This document shows, one piece after another, positions 1-13,600 of a stretch of DNA of 64,000 nucleotides. Made by a program: the position numbers and the translations under genes. The first letter of the stretch is position 1. Every line of letters starts with the position of its first letter. The notes under the pieces are model-generated. The model saw only the letters and a program-made list of their open reading frames with translations. It searched no databases and had not been told where the DNA came from. The DNA is from Apricaphanius iberus (lineage: Eukaryota > Chordata > Actinopteri > Cyprinodontiformes > Aphaniidae): NCBI GenBank assembly GCA_028564705.1, contig JAPXFQ010000787.1, forward strand, positions 3,844,001 to 3,908,000, given 5' to 3'.

Positions 1-640
1 GTTAAAGATAGAAATCTTTTCATAATAAAAAATTTATCAGATTAAATTCAGATTCCTCAGATTAAAGTCCTTAGAAAAAAATTATAATTCTGAGATTATT
101 TTCAGATCCCTTAGCTTGATGTCACAATTCTCACATAAAAGTTCTGAGAAAAAAGTCCCAATTCTCATTTGACTTAACTTAATTGCCAGGAAACAAAAAA
201 TGAATTCTGGTATTAAATTCAGATTTCTCAAGTTAAAGAAAGTATTCTCAGAAGAAATCTATACACTCAGATTAAAGTCAGAATTCTGAGATTAAAGTCA
301 AAATTCGAACTTTTTTTTTCCAGGATTCTGACATAAAAAAGTAGGATTCTGACTTTAATTCTGATATTAGTAAGACTTTTGAGTAAAAGGTAAGAACATG
401 GAGATTAAATTCCCAACTCAGAGAAAAGTGAGAATTCTGAAAACGAATTCATAATTCTGAGAATAAATTAAATTAATAAAAAATACTTTATATATCCCAG
501 AGGGAAATTAATTGTTTTTGTATCTCATACTAACATATTTAACTAAACTGGTAGCTCTGATTAAAGTTTAGAATGCTTAGATTACATTTGGAATGCTCAG
601 AAAAAAACTGACTTTCATCTTAAATTCTGAGAAAAAAATA
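1..640. repeat. Degenerate AT-rich tandem repeat
   Basis: Motifs such as GATTAAAGTCAGAATTCTGA and CTGAGAAAAAA recur irregularly every 20-35 bases. They look like a diverged minisatellite with a loose inverted-repeat character (AGAATTCT is palindromic). It runs off the left edge of the window. No coding potential is visible. Confidence 0.7.
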
Positions 641-1703
641 AATAAATCAGAATTTATTTATTTTTTGTGTTCCCCCTGCTGACAATAATACCCTTGCTTA
701 ATGACGAACTTCCTTCGACCCGGAAAACTCCAAGTTCCTATTTAGTCCGACCCAAAGACCCGAAGGAAAGTGTAAAAATCAAACGTTCTACATATTTTGG
801 CTCATTAAAACCACGGATTTCAATGTATTTCATCAGTATATATACACATCACAATGTATAGTATTACTCATAGTATCATGATATATCACAATATATCGCA
901 TCGTCCCCTTCGTATCAAGATACATGTCATATCGCCAGATTCTTGCCGATACACATTCCTATTGGAAGTACAGGTTGTTTACTTGTCTGAGGTTGATAGA
1001 GTTTGTTTTAATTTTCTACACAGTTCACAAATCTTTATATTGTTTAACTGGTTACTTATGTTACAAAGACAATACTTCAAGTGTAGGATAAACCTACTGC
1101 TGTCTGTTGATGTGCAATCTAGGAAGTTATGTAGAAGAAACCACCTGCATCTTTAAAATGAATCCTGAAAACTGCTCAGAAAAATAAAATGTCTCTGGTA
1201 TAAGGCAAATGTTTGTTTCTGTTTTCTACAGCATAGCAAGCAATTACTTTCTGTGGTAAGTAGTTACTTTTACTACACATTCATTCAGTTATTAACCAAA
1301 CAAGTAGTGAGTAACTACGACTAATTACTTTTTTGGTATAACATTCCCAACACTGGTTATAAAGCCTAAAGTTTGTCACTAGATGACAGGAAACATGTAC
1401 AAAATGTCCCGCATCCAAAGCGTAGCCGTCAGAGGAAGCAGCTTTGCGCCTTTCTGCTTGTGAATGCAGCAGCAAAGCACCAAGAACAGAGCGTCCTGCT
1501 GAGTGCTCTGGCGAATGAAAAATGAGGAAGAATCTGTGCTGTTTTACTCATAAAGCATTGGAAAATTGGAGTGTTTTGTTCTACACAGAGAACTGGATAA
1601 AAGAAGCAATCTGAGTTGTGCTGCTCACATGAACAATTAGTCAGAAAAGGCTCACTCTGAATCTATATTACTGTGTGTACTAGTGGGTGGTAGTATATGT
1701 CAC
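641..1703. other. mbtps2 intron 8 (part), mostly unique AT-rich sequence
   Basis: No exon was found here. Around 1240-1357 there is a fragment with TAGTTACTTTTACTAC and an end reading ATTCCCAACACTG. This resembles the terminus of a common fish hAT-type MITE family (CAGTGTTGGGAA ends). The rest shows nothing I recognise. Confidence 0.4.
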
Positions 1704-1810
1704 CTCTCTTTCCCTGCTGCTCCTGCCCTGTGGTTTGATATAGGAGAAGCAGAGGTCCGTCAGGCTGTTGTTGCTGCAGCAGTCCATCGATCCGTCCAGA
1801 CGCTTGAAAG
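1704..1810 (-). CDS. mbtps2: mbtps2 coding exon 8 (residues 299-334)
   Basis: The acceptor is CCTTGTAG and the donor GTGACA. The exon encodes [19 protein letters not shown] followed by [12 protein letters not shown], matching human YKRLDGSTECC...SLTDVCFSY. It ends in phase 0. The next expected exon (a CLPARK-like region) was not found in 1-1703. Confidence 0.96.
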
Positions 1811-4580
1811 CTACAAGGGAAGGAAGAAGGAGACCTTCTGCTTCAGTTTTGGCACTGATACACATGGAAAAAAAACTTCTAAAGATCATGTGACCTCATT
1901 GCAAGTGTGATGCCAGCTGTATAGAAATCCTACAGGAAGGTACAGACGTCACGCTCCTGGAGCTGAGGTTGTGGAAAGACGTAAATTTCACTAATTTAAA
2001 TAATCTAGTTGAAACCAGCCTAACTGTCCAAAATGTAATGGGGGATGGATGGATGGATGGACCAACCAATGGATGGATGGATGAATGGGTGGATGGATGG
2101 ATGGATCAACCAATGGTAGGATGGATGGATGGACCAACCAATGGATGGATGGGTGGATGGATGGATGGATGGATGGATCAACCAATGGTAGGATGGATGG
2201 ATGGACCAACAAATGGATGGATGGATGGATGGACCAACCAATGGATGGATGGATGGATGGATAATGGATGGATGGATGGATGGATGGATGGATGGATGGA
2301 CCAACCAATGGATGGATGGATGGATGGACCAACCAATGGATGGATGGATGGATGGATGGAACAACCAATGGATGGATGGATGGATGGACCAACCAATGGA
2401 TGGATGGATGGATGGACCAACCAATGGATGGATGGACCAATCAATGGATGTATGGATGGACCAATCAATGGATGGATGGATGGACCAATCAATGGATGGA
2501 TGGATGGACCAATCAATGGATGGACCAACCAATAGATGGATGGATGGATCAACCAATGGATGGATGGATGGATCAACCAATGGATGGATGGATGGACCAA
2601 CCAATGGGTGGATGGATGGACCAACCAATGGGTGGATGGATGGATGGACAGATCTCTGGATGGATGGATTGACAAACCAATAAATGGATGGATGGACCAA
2701 GGGATTGATGGACAGATGGATGGATGAAAGGACCAACCAAACAACCAATAGATGAATGAATAGATGGATGGAAAGATATCTGGATGGATGGATTGATAAA
2801 CCAATAGATTGATGGACCAACCGATGGATGGATGGAACTATGAATATGTATTTGCAGTTTATTCACTTTTTCTTTACTTATCCAGAACAAAGAAAGACGT
2901 TTAAACGATTCTAAACAGTGGAGGAGGTGGTTTTAATGAGACAAAAGGTTTTAATGCTTGTAAGTGGCGTCATACGGCCATAATGTTTTAGGTTTGTAAC
3001 GACGGAACGGTCACTCACGTCGGCCGTGAGCCCAGCTGGGCTGCAGGCTGGCGACAGGGACGCAGTATCCCGTCTGTGGTGTGTGGGAGAGGTGAGACAG
3101 GCAGCTGTTCCAGTCCTCCACTCCCCAAACAGGACAGTCCTCCAGGCGCGTCATGATGTCCCCGACTGACAGACCCCTGGGTCCGTCAGCTGCAGAGCCC
3201 TGAAAAGGGACAAAAAAAGAACAACACTTGGTTCAAATGGGAATTCATGTCACTTGTGATTTTTGTTGAACTCTGTCCTGCAGGCTACAGCTGTTGGGAA
3301 ACAAGCAACAGCATTTCAGGGAGCAGATCTGCAGATTCTACAGCTTCCTGTAGAAAACACAGCTGATCCTCCTTGCTACTCAGCTATTCTCTTTTATTAT
3401 CACATCAGAGTAATCTGCCGGCTGCAGCACCGTTAGACGGTGTTAACGCGCAAACAAGCGCTGCAAGGTGGCTCGATGATGCGACACAAGCAAACATCTG
3501 CGCCGCGTCGGGGAAGGAAGTTTGTGTTTTATCTTCAAATGTAAATGTTAACAGCATACATGCTACCATCAACTGTATTTACGGAAAACATTTCAGAAGA
3601 GCTGAAGGATGATGAGCTATAATGGAGAAATCTGAAGTGGCACTCCTGCCCGACAGCAAGATGTCCCTGGACTACATCCCAGGGTGTTTACTCTGTGTGC
3701 CTATACCAGTGGTTACCTACACAGATAAGAAAGGTCATTCTGCAAAAAGAGAGCTGCAGGACACACCTGCACGACCTCGGTAACCAGAGCGCCGACTCTG
3801 GTGGTGTACATGGGGAACAGGAGGACCGGCAGCAGGAAGAGGAGGCCCAGCGCTGCCACGCACAGAACAAAGTTGTGCCAAACTCCTGGAGACAGACAAG
3901 ACGAAGGCGATTAAATCCTTGACGACATCATCACTGTTCAAGATGTGCTTTCAATAAAACTCTGCTCCAAGATAAAAAAAGAAATGTACCGACCCTAATG
4001 TACTTGTAAGACTTGCATGTTTGCACCGATCAAGTTTTTTGAGACTGATACAGATTGTTTTTATTTTAAAAGTTAGTTGTTAAATAGAGGTAGATGTTTT
4101 GAACTGAACAGAACAAAATTGAACAAAGGAATCAAGGACAAAGTATTTGAGGCCATTTTAGATCGGATTCAAAAATATCTCCTGTGTGTCCTTGGTCTTT
4201 CTTTGGGTCTCCTCCCTTTTTTTTTTCTTAAAATTTATCAGAAAATGCCTGCAGTTTGCTGAGTTGTCAAACATTTGCAACAAAATTTTATAATTCAGAA
4301 GGTAAATGTAGTAGATTTGGTACTTTTCCAAAGCAGCTCCTGCATTTATCACCAGTATATAGAGATCTTTCGTCAGCTTTTATCGCAAACATCTGAATTC
4401 ATAAAGTCAGAAAAACAATCTTCAATATCATAAATGTATGCCTTCAATGACTGAAATTGTAATTTTATTCTTACTTATTTACAACTTTTCAGCATCAAAG
4501 ATTGTCAAAGTCTTTTCTTGGTAATATATGAAATTATTCTAGAATTGTTCGAGTTTTTAGGTGGAAATCTCCTCTGTGGC

Positions 4581-4645
<65 letters not shown>

Positions 4646-7600
4646 GAAAAAACAAAGACAAATGAACTTAATTATAAAGTCGGATATTTTGGCTAACAAG
4701 TGATAGAAATCCTAGAAAGATTGAGGTGGCACATTTAGGAGATACGATATCCATATGTGCATTTTCTACATTTATCACCTCAATTTTAGACCGCTTCTGG
4801 AATTTCTGGTCACAAATGTCAGACCTTATGAAGTGTGTAAACTCCTTAGTTTTTGTTCTAAAAATATCAGACTTTAAAAGGCTGAATAAATCTTTAATAG
4901 CATACATTTATGACTGTAATCAAAGAACATTTTCATTTTCCCTATCTCAATCAGGACTCACCAACATCAGAGAACACCCACATTTTTTCTTTTTAAAATG
5001 TTAATCAAGTTTTTTGGCAGAAACGTACCCTAACATGGCTTATCTATTTTCTTCTATCTGCCCTAATATGCCTTCGCAGGGAATCAGACTACAGAGCATC
5101 CTGTCAGTTAATTCATTTACCGATAAAAACTGGTGTCAATTCTTGGATTTGGTGCATTTAAGAAGCAAAATTAAGTCAGATTATTCAGCATTTGGCTCAC
5201 TTGAGCAAGGCTGATAAAAAGAAAATCGGACCAAATCCAGTCTCTGGCCGACTAACCGATGCCTCTCTTGTGGTCCGTTTTGTTGCGTTAAAAAGCCGCC
5301 CAGTATGAACAAGTGGCATACAAATAGTGTAAAGCTTGGTTTATGCTTGACACATGAACACTCCGCGCGGAAACGAGACGTGCGGAACCGGCTGAGACGC
5401 CTTCTAGCAGCGTTTATACCTTTTGCGGGTTGTCCCTACTGTGAGCAAATATTCTTGAAGACTGTAGGGGGCGGCGTAGGGCTCTACGGTATGCATACAA
5501 CACTACACCATAGTAGAAGTAGAAATCACTGTTTACAACACGCCGACACCCGTGAGTTTAAACAAACGGGAAGAACTTTTACTACTGTTAGCAAAAAAAA
5601 GAGGAACTTCCGCCAGTAGGAGCTCTTGCCAGTCCGCCATGTTTTTCCGCGCGGTTAGAACACTTCCTAGGCGTGTGGTGCGGAAAATTTGGGCTTCTCA
5701 GATGCCGCGCGGAGGGGCGTGGTGGGTGAAATGACGTGATTTGGCCGCATGAAGCCGTGCGGACCTCGCGGATGTGTCAAGCATAAACCAAGCTTAAAGA
5801 CACACACTTCAAACACTGAATAAAGACTCAGACCTGAACATTTTCCTTTTGATGCTTGAGAAATTTAAGAAACAAATATGCTTAAAATGAGCTCCACCAT
5901 ACATCAGCAGGACAGAAATCCCTTAATTATTCAGGGAAAATACAGCAAGTTTGATGCATGAAGTGAAACTTTAAGCCGAATCTTCCCTGATCTAACCCTC
6001 TCCTGGATGTTGGATGCTGTGACCAAAGACTAATGGCGGCTCGCTATATATAGCCAGCTATGCCATTTTAATTATGCAAGAAGCTTTGGAACCCACAGAA
6101 GAAAATGTCTGATGAGTTCAAGCCCAATTTCTCAGCAGGGACTGCCTGAGCGAGCCAGCAACTCGGACATATTTCAAAGAAAACATCCTGAGAAAAGGAA
6201 ATGTGGGCTACAATTAAGTGCTTCATGATAATTAGGTAGAAACGGTTCATTTCAGACCTACATGCATGTATGTATAATCGTATGTTACTGCACAGAGTAA
6301 ACAAGCTGCTAAACTTTTTCTACAGGAGTAAATAATGCATCTGATGTGAAGCCCCCACCCACACGCCTGTAAAGGCCAACCTCACGTGGAGAAACAAACA
6401 AACACAGCGCGCCGTTATGTCACCACTCCCCTGATGGGGACGGCTTCTTCCTCGCCTCGGTGCGCCACGCGACTGCACGTCTCTGTTTGGTCTGTCTGGT
6501 TTTTTTTTTCTAGTCAGAGAAGCCACTTGTAGGTCGGAACACAGAGACATGATCAGAGAGCGGCCCTTTACTGCCCTCTGGAGGCTGGAAAGTGACCGTG
6601 CAAGGTTCCCAATGCTTGTGAAATGTTCTCATTCACATTTAGGTCTGTGCTATGACTAGGCCGCGCCAACAGGTGAGTATACTTTGATCTAAACTTTTCC
6701 CCTGCAGCTTTCACTGCCTGTTCAGAACCATTCTGTCAGTAGAAGGTGAAGCTCTCCTCAAGTCTCAAGTTATTTGCAGCTTTTACAGGTTTCCTTCCAG
6801 GGCAATTGGGAGCTACTTTGTATTGTTCCAGCCCATGAAATTCCAATTGTAACTGAAATAAAACAATAACATGAAAACGTTCAAGGTACCGTCCATATAA
6901 GGGGTTTCTGAAAGTTTAAGTAGACTCAAATAGTCAATACTACTTTCAACTGCTAAAACCTGAATAATTTGCTAAAGCATTCAGGGTAATTTGCACGGTG
7001 TACGCAGTCTTTCAACTGCAGACTCACGTGCTTATCCATTTTTCTCAGCAAAACTACAGTGAGAATACAGAGATTTTCCTCAGCTCCCAAAGACCCACTA
7101 GTGGCGGCGGAAATCTGTCACATTCATGCATGACTAACGTCTTTTCTCCGCCAATCAATTTATCAAGCTGCTATTATCCTAATTGAAACTGAAATGATTT
7201 TATGTGCTGCATCTGTCCGCTGCTCAGTAATAATCTGATTGACCTTCATAGCCAAAATAAAGTGCTTCTAATAACTGTGAATAATAAATGTGATTATATT
7301 AGTTGGCAAACAAGCAGAGGAGGGAAGCCATAAAGAGTTGTGACCAAAGGGAGGCAATTCTAGAAAATGCATCAGATAGTGAGGGCAGGAGAGCAGGTGG
7401 GCAGACAGATTAAAATAAAAGAAATATTCCATGAAAAAGAAGGAAAAAATTGTAACATAGAAAATTTTAAAATGCAGTTAATAGTAAATGAAAAAACTAA
7501 AATGATTTGACTACATAAACATTTAAAGAAAACAGAAATACTGTTGAATTTAGTCAAGTTATTTTCTTTCAATTATTACAAAAATACGATAAAATTGAAT

Positions 7601-10600
7601 AAAGATAAAAACAAATAAAAAAATAATGAAAATTAAAAAATAATAAAAAATACTTAAAAAATAGATAAATTAAATTGTTTTTAATTCCAAAAACCAATAA
7701 ATGCAATTATATTTTTTAAAGTACCCTTATATGTGAATATATACAATAAATACAATTAGAAAAATTCAAATTATTTTAATTTGGTTAAATGATTTATTAA
7801 AAAAATAAAATATATAAGTAAATTACCTGGAAATAAATAAAATAAATAAAAATTAAACATAAATACTACTTCTTAATTTAGCTAAGTTAAGGCATTTTGT
7901 TATTGTTATTATGAAAATAAATCCAATTAAAGTACAAATTCAAAATTAAAACAGAAAAGAATAAAACCACTTATTTAGTTCAACCATCTTATTTTCTCTT
8001 TATTTAAAACTAACAATAAAAACAAATAATATAAATACATTTAAATACATAATACAATTTTAAAAATAAAAATACTTCTTAATTTAGTTAAATTAGGTTT
8101 TTTTTAGAACAAAAGATAATAAATGCACTTCAAACAAACTTTTTTTATTGAAATATAATAAATAAATAAAATTAAAGGTTGATACTGTTTGGTTAAATTA
8201 GACTGTTTTTTTCTACAAAAATAATGGGAAAAAAAACATACAAATACCCCCCCCCCCCCACACACACACACAATTAAATAGAAAGCAATATAATTGAATA
8301 AAAGTATTACATTTTGAATAAATTAAAACCTTTTGACTACAATTAAGTAAAAACAACAACAACAACAAAAAACACCCTGGCATTTGTGCTTGCCCATGAT
8401 CCCATCCCCTGCCTCCCCTTAGTGGCGCCACTGATGAGAAAATAAACTTTGTTACCTGCACAGAAGATGCGGAGCTGCTGAGTAGGAGAGATGAGGTTGA
8501 GGTGGGTGGTGAAAAGGTCCACAAACGCACCAGGATAGACGACGAAGACAAACATCCCAAACCCATTCACTCTCACAGACTCCCTGCAGGGGGAAACGAT
8601 AAACACAGAGACCGCAAAATCTGATTGGTCCAGTTAAGGCTGAAACAGGCATGAAAATACAGAATCACAGCATGTAGTTTATACGCAAAGATGAGAAAAT
8701 TTGTAAAACCACAAACAGAATCAAAGAAACTGTTGCTACGTACAAAATTTGCAAAATAGATTGATTAAATGTTTAAAGAGTAAAAAATTAATCACATTTT
8801 AACTATAGTTCCATCACCTAACAGCTATTTTTTCCCCTGAGAATATTCTTAAAGCATGATGGTAATAAAAGCATTGAATGTGTAATCTTTGCCTTGAAAT
8901 GATCTATATATGAGCCAAATTATCTTTAAGTAGAGAGAAAAAAAGTCACATTTTTAACTATTTCCAGAGCTCAAACGAGCATAATGATCAGTTTAACTTC
9001 TCTCTGAAAATATTACTGAGAAGGAAGCTGAGAAATCAATGAGAATGAAGGCCTACAACATCTTTATGAAAAATGTATGAAATCCTCAAAGTAGAAACAT
9101 TAAGTTTCAATTGAAAGTATTTTTTTTTAAATCTGAAATCTTTGACATATTGGTTAAAGACAAACTGTTAGCATGTTCAATATAGGCCGTCTGTGATTGC
9201 AGCTCATCCTGCTGGTTGAGTGTTTCCTACCTCAGGGCTGCCACAGCGTGTCCCAGCTCATGTATGAGTCCGCTGAGCAGCAGAGCGATGAAGAAGTAGG
9301 CCAGCTGACTGGTGGGCAGGTTGACACCCGGGACCTGAAAACGCAGCAGGGGCCAAAAACGGAGACAAAGGTCACAGAAGAAAAAAACCAGAAATGAAAA
9401 GCCCTCATACAGAAAAATCATCGGCTTCATCTGGATTTTTATCATCCTCTTCAACATCTATTCAAACATTTTCCTGCCATAATTTCTTCAGATTTCCTTA
9501 GAGCTGTCATTTATTATCCTCTTGGCTGAGCCCAGAATTTTCTCACCTCCATTATGGATTCTCAGATATTACATTTCTAATAGCTTCCCATGAATCAAAG
9601 CCACAGCTCTAAAGGGAGCAGCCCTGCATCCGAATCCTACACTACAGAGGTGTTCAAACTTTGTGCTACAAGGGCCAAAATCATAAAGTCAAAATTTTTC
9701 CACGGGCCACAAACACAAATAAGATATTTTATTTTTTTTTTACATTAAAACATGAGTGTTTTTTTTTTTTTTTTTACCTGATTTGAGATAAATTAAACAG
9801 GTATTATTTTAAATGAAATGCATAAAGTTGGAATTCCTGTACAAAGGAAAGAGTTATAGATTTAAAACACAGGGCTTTTAAGGTTTGCCTTTTTAAAATA
9901 AATAATTTTCAAATAGTTTTTTTAAATACTTCAGAGGGGCTAATAAAATCTGTTTTTTTCTCAACAGAAAGAGCTGGGCTTGGGTCACTCTTTTTTTTGG
10001 ATAGACGTGTTATTTTTAGCTGCTTTTAAATGTCTCTACGTCTCCTTTTGCATTAGCACTTCATGCAATGAAAGTAAAAAGAGAGCAAACAAATATGATT
10101 AAAAGAGTAATTATTTCTTTTTGTGCCATGGATCATTGTCTAATCATTTTAACTTGTCACCAAAAACGATGCCCTTATAAAAGAAGTCTCAATCTGGATC
10201 ATTCATTTATGTTTCATTTATTCTTGAGTGGTGGTCAAGAGCCGTGCAAAATCAGTCCAAGGGACGTAAATGGCCCCCGGGCTGCAGCTGCTATAGCATG
10301 GACTACATGCTACATCGTAGCTACTACTTGCCCGTTTATGCAGTACATACTGCGTAGCAGACGAGCAAGTAGTAGGCATGAAATCGGACGTACTGCTCCA
10401 CCATTTTGCCGGGTGTTTACGTTACGTTGCCTGTCGTATCGTTTACTATTAACTCATCAACTTAAATTTTCAATCAGTTGTCAAAAAACAATTAAACTAA
10501 TCAGTAACATCTCTACACTTTTACATTTGTACACCAAAATTGTGGCGGTGTCAATGGTTGATAGTTCCTCGGTTGCCTAGGTCACTCTTCTTCTACAATT

Positions 10601-13600
10601 TTGGGGCTTCTACTGCATTGTGGGATATCGTAGCGTCCACCGGCTGCTTACTGTGGCGGTAATACACATACGGGAAGTTTATGCCATCTACTGCAATCCA
10701 TACTGGAGATCCGGATCTACAACATCGCTCGCATACTGCTTTTCGCCTGCTACGTAGTAAGTTTAGCAGCGGTATTCGGATGCAGGGCTGGTGTTCACGC
10801 ACAGGGTTGTGCCGATGAACGACGTCATCGTCCATCGTGATGGCTGACCAAAAACACGATGGAAAGCCACCATCGTGATGCCGCCCCCCCACCCTGTCAG
10901 ACACGTACTAATCCTATAGTCTCTTCTATAGTTTAACTAAAACCATTGCATGGACTGCTCCATAAACATTGAGAACATAACTAACTAATGAGTGCAGCAC
11001 AGTTCGTTTGCATTCGTTTCCCTCTGTGAAGCTCCAAAAAAGAAAAGAAAAAAATAATTGATCTGGATGATTCAGGATGAGCGCAGCAATCAGTTGCTTT
11101 GTTACAGCTGCGCAAAACTTGTTAAGCTGCAAATAAAAAGAGCCGAGGCAGGACGGCAAAGACTGAACCCACTGCCCGAACAACACAAGCGATTACTGCG
11201 CACTAGAGCTGAGGTTCTTTGCCCGAACGCGTCCATCTCTTTAATGCGATAATTTATAATAAATCGCTAACTCTCAATTTGGGGGACATCGCCCAATCCT
11301 ATTCACGCATACTTTAACATCTTGGTTGATTAAAAAAAATAAAAACAGTCAGCAGGAAATGAGCTTCTGGTACCTGACCACCAGGGCTGGGTGATATATT
11401 GATACTGAAAATATATCGATATATTTTAAAACGAGATATGAAATTTGGCCATATCGCCTATATCGATTTACATAGTTCAAACTCCACTGTGATCCTTGCT
11501 CCAGGCAAGCTGCTGACCAGGCGCTCCCAGTACACGCACAAAGCAAAGGGGCTTGAGCAGACCCTCCGGCACTATTCAAAAAACATGGAGGAAGCAACAA
11601 CGTCTGCAGAGCGTGCAGAGGAGGAACTGGTTGGTAAACAAAAAAGTAGTGGCTCAGTAATATGGTGATGGTTTGGTTTCAAAGTATCAGATGATAAAAC
11701 AGTGGCACAAACTGCAGGACAAAGAGTGTGTGACACTGCGCGCTGCAGTTTATTTCCCCCAAATTCTGGGTTTAACTGTGACTAAAAATTTGCTCTCATT
11801 TTGTGGTAAAATATATTGGGATATATATTGTATATTGATATTTTGCCCAATTATTTCAGGTTATAACTTTTGGTCCCTATCACCCAGCCTTACCGACCAG
11901 TTTACTTTGAACAGACGGACAGATGGATGTATTTTGAGCCCATCTTCAACCTGAAAATGTCTAATACCAGCCCATACCAGTAACCCATCTCCACCTTGGT
12001 GGTATCTGACTCAAAGTGGAGCACTGTGCGCGTTACTGTTGCACCCACGGAAGCATCAAACGTTTGAATAATCTGTCTTTAGATATTTCTTAGCCCAATC
12101 TAGACGCTTCAGCCTATGTGTGTTGTTCAACAACCCCATTGAATATCTAGAACTACATGTTTAATGGTTCTGTGATCAGAGCCCAAGAGCTATTTTATAG
12201 TGTAAGTAAACCCCAAAACAACTTTTTTTTGGCTTTTTAAACTGTATAAATGGCTCTTTACCAATGCAATCTTTCAGTTTCAGGACATTTTTTTTAACAT
12301 TCTCATGTAAACTTGTTAAATTCTACATTTTTTGGTCTAAAAACGTCTTAGTGCTGCCGCTCATGGTAATCGTGTGGTACTGCATTTGAATTTTGTGATT
12401 GGCTGATAGCGGTACATCTTTTCCATTGTCTACTTCACAGGGACGGTCTCACCGAGACGCCATCCCTCTCTCAGACACACTCGCCCTGTCGCGAGTTGAG
12501 CTTATCTATCTTGTGTGCTACAGTCTATGGTGCTACGTGCGCGCACAGAAGCACACTGAGAGAAACAGAGGAAGCTGAAATCTGTATATCGCACTTTGGA
12601 GGACCACAACGTCGAACTGGTTTAAAGCCATAAGTTATAACCTATATGTTTTAAACACACCGTGAATAAGGAAACAAAAGCTGAGCTAGTTCCCTCTGTA
12701 GCTACTTAGCATCGATGCTAGCACTAGCCTCTCTGTGCTTGTTTGCTATACATGCTGCCAGCTTTGGGCAGCCCTGACTCAGCGCTTTGAGCCATCAGCT
12801 CAAACTGATACGTCGTTTGGCCGCTGCGCTCCATAAAGCCTCTCTTTACCTATGGTGGATGGCAGAGAAGAGACCTAATTTCTACCTTTACCGTAGGTAA
12901 ATAGAGGCTTTACGGAGCTTGGCGGCGGCATGCCATAGTTCAGCCGCGACTGTCTTTCAGATCACACCCCCGCGTCCCCCACTCTTGCTCATCCTCCATA
13001 CTTGGCCACACCCCTTCGTGTCTCCTGGCCCTGCCCACTTTGTTCGTTTTTCAAATGTTAACTGGGGGCGGGATGATGCTTTTTCATGGGGTTCAGTTAC
13101 TCTTTAAGAGTGCTGTATCCCTCTGAAATTTACAACTTTTCGGAGTCTGGTAAATCTCTCTTTTCGGCCAATTTTGCCTAGAGAAAAGAAACTGCCTAAT
13201 AACTGTGCCCACCTTTTAGGGTGTTGAACTTCCTATGTCAAACACACAAAGACATCGCCTGCAGAGTTTAAATCTATGACACATTAGAGTTTATCCAGCT
13301 TAGATTTAGAAAATCTGCCTAAAAATTATAACATGGTGAAAAAACTAAAACTAAATGAATATTCACCACTACTGAGAGTTAGCACATATAGTACTTTAGC
13401 ACTGTACAGTATTAATACACACATTGCTCAATGTGGGAGGTAAGGTAACTCCAAAAACTCATAAATGGACGTACCACCACCTGCAGAGTCTGCTGACCTC
13501 CTATCCGAGGGTTGTCGGTAGTCATCTGAGCATAGGTCTGCTGCAGCGTCCTTACCAGCAGCACCACTGACCCCAGCATGGCAGCGACACCGAACACCAG

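Larger units (their letters stand above)
3886..8455. other. mbtps2 intron 5 (4.57 kb)
   Basis: It holds a TA dinucleotide array, one PIF/Harbinger-like MITE at 5333-5794, an AT-rich stretch at about 7400-8250 dense in AATAAATAAA-like words, and a C/CA run at 8247-8272. No further exon was seen on either strand. Confidence 0.8.

Noticed and set aside
1969..2890. Several long open frames on both strands (up to 266 codons)
   Set aside because: They are translations of the TGGA array, which has no stops in most frames. Composition is only M/D/G/W/Q/T/N or H/P/S/I/L/V cycles.
4505..4703. IYIYIY open frames
   Set aside because: Translation of the TA dinucleotide array.
8213..8652. Three overlapping minus-strand frames as separate genes
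   Set aside because: Only 8456-8583 is coding, as mbtps2 exon 5. The rest of each frame is intron or another frame.
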